From contig OZ024809.1 in assembly GCA_964017045.1 (NCBI GenBank), positions 12,406,307 to 12,470,306 on the forward strand: DNA of 64,000 nucleotides. The letters run 5' to 3'. The stretch is from Omphiscola glabra (taxonomy: Eukaryota; Mollusca; Gastropoda; Lymnaeidae). Positions 57,746 through 64,000 of this stretch are shown piece after piece (within the stretch, counting starts at the first letter, position 1; each line of letters begins with the position of its first letter). The notes beneath the pieces are model-generated. The model was not told where the DNA came from. It did not search any database and was given only the letters and a program-made list of their open reading frames with translations. The position numbers and the translations under genes were made by a program.

Positions 57746-58698
57746 AGCACCCCAGGTAGATGGGACACATTATCTATCTAAAATTAGAACTAAAGCACTT
57801 TCATAAATAGAGCAGAACATATGAACAGATTTCTGTAAACATTCACAAATATTTTCAAGTTCTGCTACTGAAAATCCCAGAGTACCAGCACCCGACAATA
57901 ATAGAAATTATTCAGTCTGTGGTCAAAACTAAAACAAAAGAGTTTGTAACAGCTCCATAATTTCAAGAATGAATTCTTTCCTTATTTTTGGTATTAAGAT
58001 AAAGTTTTGAATGTCATGCGCAGAGAGACAGGGGGGGAGGGAGTGTGAGAGAGATATTCGAATGGCCAAGACGGATTTTTCATTGTGATTTTTGCACTTG
58101 CATTATTTAAAGGATACATCTTATAGCATCGAAATAGCTATCCATTATTTGAAAGATACATTTTATAGCATCAAAATAGCTATCTTACATCCGTGTATAT
58201 TATAAAGGATATGAAGTGTATGAGATTATTACAATTATGTTACTACTTTCTGGCATGTCTGCTGAGCCAGATCATTTCAAGGGACACAATTGCTCAAGGC
58301 AAACAAGAGGTTAAAGGCGCTCAATTTAAAAGTAATGTCATCAATAACATTTGCTCTAGCAGGTAAATATAATTGTAAATACATTTTTTTCACAGTTTAA
58401 AATTAAACATCTGCATTGTCGTTTCATTTCAGAGACTGTTGCAGAGAAAGTCAAATATAACAGGCTAACTTCAGATGTACTTTGGGAAGATACAAAATAC
58501 CAATGAAGGGCATCCAAGTTATGGCAACAGTGACAGAGTAGGTAGAATCAACAAGCACCGACCAGTAAAAGTTGATTGAGGGTCAGAAAAATCTGAGATA
58601 CCAGTAGGATAAATAAAGAAACATATTAAAACAATCTGGTGTTGACTGCCACATGCTGACTGTCATGGTATGACACATACAATTAGGAATTCTACCAA
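57746..58698. other. no clear gene; one exon-like frame
   Basis: An acceptor-like tttcatttcag (58422-58432) precedes a frame reading ETVAEKVKYNRLTSDVLW to a stop near 58504. Unrecognised. A near-duplicate of ctatccattatttgaaagat lies at 58110-58180. Confidence 0.25.
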
Positions 58699-59771
58699 GG
58701 CAGCGTTTCTCAAACAAACAAAAACCAATCTTCATTTAAGAAGCATCACAACTAGATTATTTTACATAAACTCTGTAAATGAATAACCTTAGAAGTAGCA
58801 GCACTCAGACTCTCTTGTCCTAATACAACCACGACCAAGAACTCTCTGGTACAAATAACTGGTACGAATCCCAGCTCATTAGGCAATAGTACTAAGAAAG
58901 CAGCTTCAGTCAGATTAAAAGCATGATTATATACTGCTTGATTCTGTGCCTAAAAGCCATGAGCAAGTACAACTCATAAGGCAATAGTACTAAGAAAGCA
59001 GCTTCAGTCAAATTAGAAGCATGATTATATACTGCTTGATTCTGTGCCTAAAGCCATGAGCAAGTACAACACATAAGGCAATAGTACTAAAAAAGCAGCT
59101 TCAGTCAAATTAGAAGCATGATTATATACTGCTTGATTCTGTGCCTAAAAGCCATGAGCAAGTACAACACATAAGGCAATAGTACTAAAAAAGCAGCTTC
59201 AGTCAAATTAGAAGCATGATTATATACTGCTTTATTTTCTTAAAAATTATGCTCCAATAAATCCAATTCAAGTGCAATTTCCACCCCTTGGAAGAAATGT
59301 CTTCTGAAGCATGAAGCAACTAAAAAGTCTCGATGGTTCTTGGAAAATAACAAGCCTGTGTTTTGGCAAAGAAGGAGTGCAGTAAATCTAATTCAAGTTG
59401 TATCCCAACTGGGGTAACTTTCACTTATTCATATTTCCTATTGCCTCCTGTCTTTCAACCCCCAGTTCATAATACTATTGCTGAGTAGCCCTTGCAACCA
59501 GTAAAGTATCCCTTTCAAAACCATGCACAGTAACATCACGAGCCCCTCTGAAACATAGGTGTCGTCAGTTTAAAGTTGAAAGAGTAAATGACCCAATGCT
59601 TAAAAGAAATATTGTACATCTTCTGGAACAAGAATGGCATGTGGATGTCTTAGGACAAGTTAGACTGAGTGCTTCTTCTTACCTAAGGTTATTCATTTAC
59701 AGAGTTTATTTAAAATAATCTAGACTTGATACTTCTAAAATAAAGTTTTCGTTTGTGTGAGAAACGCTGCC
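58699..59771. mobile_element. 1.07-kb long-terminal-inverted-repeat element (hAT-like ends)
   Basis: The ends ggcagcgtttctcaaacaaa and (reverse complement) ggcagcgtttctcacacaaa begin ~140-bp imperfect inverted repeats that include aactctgtaaatgaataacc on both sides. The cagcgtttctcaaac terminus is of hAT type. I see no convincing 8-bp target duplication (tctaccaa versus ctagagca). It carries no transposase; its interior is a 98-bp satellite. Confidence 0.75.
58883..59232 (+). repeat. 98-bp tandem repeat, about 3.5 copies, inside the long-TIR element
   Basis: Units start at gcaatagtactaag at 58883, 58981, 59078 and 59176 (periods 98, 97, 98). Confidence 0.92.
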
Positions 59772-59957
59772 CTAGAGCAAGGTGCCAGCGTGGGGCACCC
59801 CGTCACAAGGAGCTCAAATGGAACCAGGTAGGCTTCCACACAAGTCAGTACTATAATACACAAAACAATTTAAAAAGCAGAGTTATCCAAGAAACAACAA
59901 TCCCATTTAAACAACTTCATAAAATTGCTGGAAAATATTCAAGAAAGAAATAAAAAT

Positions 59958-60850
59958 TTGGAAGGATGGCCCACTTCAACTGTGTCACGGTCAGATTGTG
60001 TGTTTATTTTTTGTGTGTATGTTAGGAGGACGGAAAGGGAGTGCTCGTGGTATTGGCTGTATTTTCCCACGAGTATGACCGTCTTGGCAGCGGGGGGGGG
60101 GGGACCCCAGGGGAGAAAGTGTTTGTTGTGAGTTGGGGAAACATTAGAGTGGTGAACGAATGTGAACATTTTTCTTGTTATCACGAGTGCATGGTCAATA
60201 AGGGTATAAAAGGAGAGACAGATTATTATTTAAGGAGAGATGGATTATATTTGAGTGTGTATTCGACAGATTGTTTTTGGAGTGAGGACTTAGTATAACT
60301 TTATAATGCTGTTTTGTGTATTCATTGGAGTTTGAGTCACTTTCCATGGCTATCGAGTAGAAAGTGATGTGTTTGAACACTTATATCATAACCATAAATA
60401 AAAACTATATTTGATATCTCTTAGACGACGTTACGTGTTTTCCCTTATAAACTATCGGCTTTATAGGAGCCAGGAAATGTTACAAGCACCAGCTTTCCAG
60501 GAGCTTTTTAGACACTGAAACTATTGTCTGTGGCTACAGAAGGGACCTCATCCTCTAGACGACGTACTTTTCGCCACAAACTGTTACAGTTTAATATGGA
60601 AGGATGGCCAACTTCAACTGTTACAGTTCATATGGAAGGATGGCCCACTTCAAATCTTACAGTTCATATGGAAGGATGGCCCACTTCAACTGTTACTGTT
60701 CATATGGAAGGATGGCCCACTTCAAATCTTACAGTTCATATATAAGGATGGCCCACTTCAACTGTTACAGTTCATATGGTAGGATGGCTCACTTCATCTG
60801 TTACAGTTCATATGGAAGGATGGCTCACTTCAAATGTTACAATTCATTTT
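59958..60850 (+). repeat. 36-bp tandem repeat split by a solo LTR
   Basis: Unit tatggaaggatggcccactt plus caactgttacagttca. One unit is at 59958-59982; the other seven or so run from 60579 to 60850. The frames at 60524-60966 come from the repeat (36 is divisible by three). Confidence 0.9.
59983..60578 (+). mobile_element. solo LTR with 5-bp target-site duplication
   Basis: A 596-bp insertion starting tgtcacgg and ending cgccaca, flanked on both sides by aactg (59978-59982 and 60579-60583). Removing it with one aactg restores a normal 36-bp satellite unit (cttcaactgttacag). Inside are a TATA-like ggtataaaagg (60201) and an aataaa signal (about 60405), as in an LTR. No internal retroelement sequence is present. 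Confidence 0.8.
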
Positions 60851-61057
60851 TTTTTTTTAATCTTGGAAACTCGGCACATCAGCCAATAGGAAAAAATATC
60901 AATGGTGATTTGATATATAGAAGTGGATATAGTAACATAATTAACATTCATGAAATTTATTTTTGATTCCACTAGATTGAAGGTTAAACAGGAATTGAAT
61001 AAACATTGATTCTCTAGAAAAACAGAGGCAAGAAGAGTTATGATTATGGTGCAAATA

Positions 61058-62027
61058 TCAGAAACTGTGTTCAAGATGTGACAGGGCTAAGGTGAACCAA
61101 TGCTATGGTGCCAATATGAAAGGGCTCAGAAACTGTGTTCAATGTGTGACAGGGCTAAGGTGAACCAATGCTATGGTGCCAATATGAAAGATCTCAGAAA
61201 CTGTGTTCAATGTGTGACAGGGCTAAGGTGAACCAATGCTATGGTGCCATTATGGAAGGGCTCAGAAACTGTGTTCAATGTGTGACAGGGCTAAGGTGAA
61301 CCAAGGTTATTGTGCCAATATGAAAGGGCTCAGAAACTGTGTTCAATATGTGACAGGGCTAAGGTGAACCAAGGTTATTGTGCCAATATGAAAGGGCTCA
61401 GAAACTGTGTTCAATGTGTGACAGGGCTAAGGTGAACCAAGGTTATTGTGCCAATATGAAATGGCTCAGAAACTGTGTTCAATGTGTAACAGGGCTAAGG
61501 TGAACCAATGCTATGGTGCCAATATGAAAGGGCTCAGAAACTGTGTTCAATGTGTGACAGGGCTAAGGTGAACCAATGCTATGGTGCCATTATTGAAGGG
61601 CTCAGAAACTGTGTTCAATGTGTGACAGGGCTAAGGTGAACCAATGCTATGGTGCCAATATGAAATGGCTCAGAAACTGTGTTCAAGAAGTGACAGGGCT
61701 AAGGTGAACCAATGCTATGGTGCCAATATGAAATGGCTCAGAAACTGTGTTCAAGACGTGACAGGGCTAAGGTGAACAAATGCTATGGTGCCAATATGAA
61801 AGGGCTCAGAAACTGTGTTCAAGAAGAGACAGGGCTAAGGTGAACCAATGCTATGGTGCCAATATGAAATGGCTCAGAAACTGTGTTCAATGTGTAACAG
61901 GGCTAAGGTGAACCAATGCTATGGTGCCAATATGAAAGGGCTCAGAAACTGTGTTCAATGTGTGACAGGGCTAAGGTGAACCAATGCTTTGGTGCCATTA
62001 TGGAAGGGCTCAGAAACTGTGTTCAAG
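61058..62027 (+). repeat. 68-bp tandem repeat, about 14 copies
   Basis: Unit cagggctaaggtgaaccaat gctatggtgccaatatgaaa gggctcagaaactgtgttca plus gtgtgtga-type linker. Variants at the linker (tgtgtg, aagaag, aagacg) and gctatgg/gttattg. Non-coding. Confidence 0.95.
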
Positions 62028-62370
62028 ATCATATTCTAGATTATAATAGTCATTAGTTTTCAAGAAGTGCATAAGAGGTCATCAAGGAGCCAATCTGTAA
62101 AGGGAAGCTTTATTTTGTATGAAACAGCCCTGATTGTGATTGGTTTAATGGACCAATGTAAATGAACCTAAATGTCTTTTCAAGCAGTTAACATTATTTT
62201 ACAAGTTAGTTGCAGTGGTGGCTTACCATAAGACAAAACGAAGCCATGACTTTTGGAAATAGTTACCAAGGGAGCGAATCAATGGAAATCGTGAAATTAA
62301 TTTTTTTAAACAATTAATCAGACTAATTAAACGACCATTAAACTGTACTTCTTATAGGTTTCTGTAGCCC
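62028..62370. other. no feature seen
   Basis: AT-rich sequence between the 68-bp satellite and the retrotransposon. Confidence 0.35.
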
Positions 62371-62556
62371 CCATTGAGATTGGTGTGCTTAACAAGAACA
62401 GCAAATATTTTCAGGATGCATTGTTTAGGTCCTAGAATATCTCCACCCCACAGTGATAGAAATTATTCAATCTGGGGGTTGGGGAAAGAGTTCTTATTGA
62501 CCGAAACCAGACCAGACATCATTATAATCATAGTAATTATACTCTCTGGCCCTATG

Positions 62557-63451
62557 GCCTATGATATAAACACAGAACTAATTGTGAAGGACCTTAACTC
62601 CAATTTTAAACTTAAGTGGGAGCACGTGGAGGCGCTTTATAACCTGGAGGCACCTACCAGGTGGTACCTCACACTAAAAAAGGAAGCCAACGCGGAGCAC
62701 CATGCCCGCCTCCATAATGCCCTCATTGGGGGCATAGAAACCCACAGGTTTTTGGGTGCGTTTGTCCATGAGGACAAGCTAAACATGAAGATCTACCTCT
62801 CCTGGGTGCCCACCATGTTGGGTGAGGAAGGGGTGAAGGAAATCGCCTAGCATCTGGCGGCTCCCAACACCCCCTTTCAAAGTTACTAGACACCCTCAAA
62901 ACGCCTCCAAGTGGGCGTTACACTTGACCCCGGGGGAAAGAGATACCCCATTACATCTTAGTCAACGCTGGGTTTTTCAAAAACACAAAATATGGGTACA
63001 GGTCCCAGGGAGGAGGGTCCAGTGCTTCCACAGGTAAAAAACAGGAAAAGAAGAGCAATGTCATACAGGACAAGTACGCCGCATATACAAAGACCCTGGA
63101 GGACGCCCAGATGGCAGAGCTTGATAAACCAATAGATGTCACCGATGTCAAGATGGCGCTAGACGGGATGAACAATGGGAAATCCCCCGGACCGGACAGG
63201 CTGACGAAGAGCAAGGAGATAAGAAACAAACCAGCGCAGAAAAAGGAAAAAGAACAAGAAGAGAAAGAAGAAACGGAATGTAGGGACAATCAGGAAGAAG
63301 AGGAAGAAAACGCAGAGGAGGAAGGATCCTTCGAAGTGGTTAGAAGAAGAAGTAGATCGTCCTCACCGGCTACAAAGATGTCATACAGTCAGCTGACGAT
63401 AGAGCAGGCAATGATGAAGCTTAAGAAAACTTTATCAATAAATTTCAAATA
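62557..63451 (+). pseudogene. Tx1/L1-like retrotransposon ORF1 with an embedded RT-type motif
   Basis: The frame reads KLKWEHVEALYNLEAPTRWY, then GIETHRFLGAFVHEDKLNMK and SWVPTMLGEEGVKEIA to a stop at 62850, consistent with an ORF1 nucleic-acid-binding protein. After shifts it continues to KYAAYTKTLEDAQMAELDKP and VKMALDGMNNGKSPGPDRLT, which is the N-terminal RT motif of ORF2. It then runs straight into a Lys/Glu-rich tail (to 63451) that precedes ORF2. The order is scrambled, so the copy is chimeric. GC content is higher than the surroundings. The upstream start is uncertain. Confidence 0.65.
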
Positions 63452-63503
63452 ACAATTCCCATAAACAAACAACTTAAAACTCCAACACTTTCCAACACTA
63501 AAA

Positions 63504-64000
63504 ATGGCTGACAACACACTTACAATAATCTCCCTCAACATTAGGGGATGCAGAAATAAGGGAGACTGCATCATTAAGCTAGTCACACAGCATAACCCAG
63601 ATTTCTATTTTTACAAGAAACTAACTTTAAAACAGAATACGAAGCAAACACATTAATTTCCAAGATAGGCTTCAACCACAAACACTCCCATTACAACAAT
63701 AGCTCACATCAAGTTGGAGGAACAGCAATCATACAAACGTCAGACCGATGGGAAACAACATCCAAAGGAAAGGACAACTAAGGACGAATAACAACAGTCA
63801 ACATCACAAACAACAACCAAAACTACACCCTAGTTAACACAATTTTTAGCTCACATACATCAGCTAGCAGAATTAATAATAGGAGATCTCAACTATATTA
63901 ATGAAAGTGTAGACACCACCAATCACAACAGAGCTAGACTTGAAAGAATAGTAGAAGAAAATAGACAGAAATCATACAATACATCACAGAGACATTTAAC
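63504..64000 (+). pseudogene. ORF2 AP-endonuclease N-terminus of the same retrotransposon (runs off the window)
   Basis: MADNTLTIISLNIRGCRNKG begins 52 bases after the ORF1 stop and matches the start of L1/Tx1-type endonucleases (SLNIRG...K). Next come LVTQHNPDFYF, then frame slips and stops, then IGFNHKHSHYNNSSHQVGGT and a GDLNY-like motif near 63884. Degenerate, 5' part only. Confidence 0.75.

Overview
The window is AT-rich animal DNA, very probably from an invertebrate. It has spliced genes with GT-AG introns, CR1/L2/Tx1-type non-LTR retrotransposons, MULE, pogo, hAT-like and Helitron DNA elements, Ty3 remnants and very large tandem arrays. There are no bacterial-style gene clusters. I cannot name the species; a marine or molluscan invertebrate is only a guess from the repeat mix.

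The one clear host gene is the RSF1 chromatin-remodelling homologue, on the minus strand between 45500 and 51390. Six exons are readable: the conserved N-terminal WHIM-like region and a long acidic, low-complexity exon. Its first coding exon and the PHD-finger exons are not visible. On the plus strand at 56338-57250, three short exons carry a piece of a kinesin motor domain just before switch I, with one stop at a splice boundary. A block at 24165-25950 (minus) holds three copies of a 108-bp exon-like unit from an unrecognised gene.

Layout: 1-4500 is a decayed, intron-containing MULE transposase gene (FAR1-like, DDE and SWIM domains) with a 1.5-kb terminal-inverted-repeat transposon inside intron 1. 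4600-7000 holds a CR1 tail, dispersed repeats and AT-rich DNA. 7197-21775 is a tandem-repeat complex: about 12.5 kb (some 430 copies) of a 29-bp minisatellite with higher-order structure, flanked by two direct copies of a ~0.55-kb unit and by 14-bp and 185-bp repeats. 22270-23690 is an L2/CR1-like retrotransposon corpse. 27050-31775 stacks a non-LTR 5' region, a TIR element, a dispersed repeat, a CR1 tail and a second, inverted MULE copy that keeps SWIM and PHD-like zinc fingers. 33-39 kb is rich in minisatellites and a polypurine tract. 40.4-44.9 kb is a transposon graveyard (pogo, Ty3 RT and integrase tail, Helitron 3' end). RSF1 follows, its introns filled with CR1, a palindromic MITE and an LTR-like piece. 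57.6-64 kb has a tRNA-like SINE, a long-TIR element, a solo LTR in a 36-bp satellite, a 68-bp satellite and the 5' part of a Tx1/L1-like retrotransposon that runs off the window.

Most of the sequence is mobile-element or satellite material. The genes do not form a pathway. The most informative signals are the paired MULE copies, whose comparison reveals the breaks in each, and the nested insertions, which give a relative chronology.
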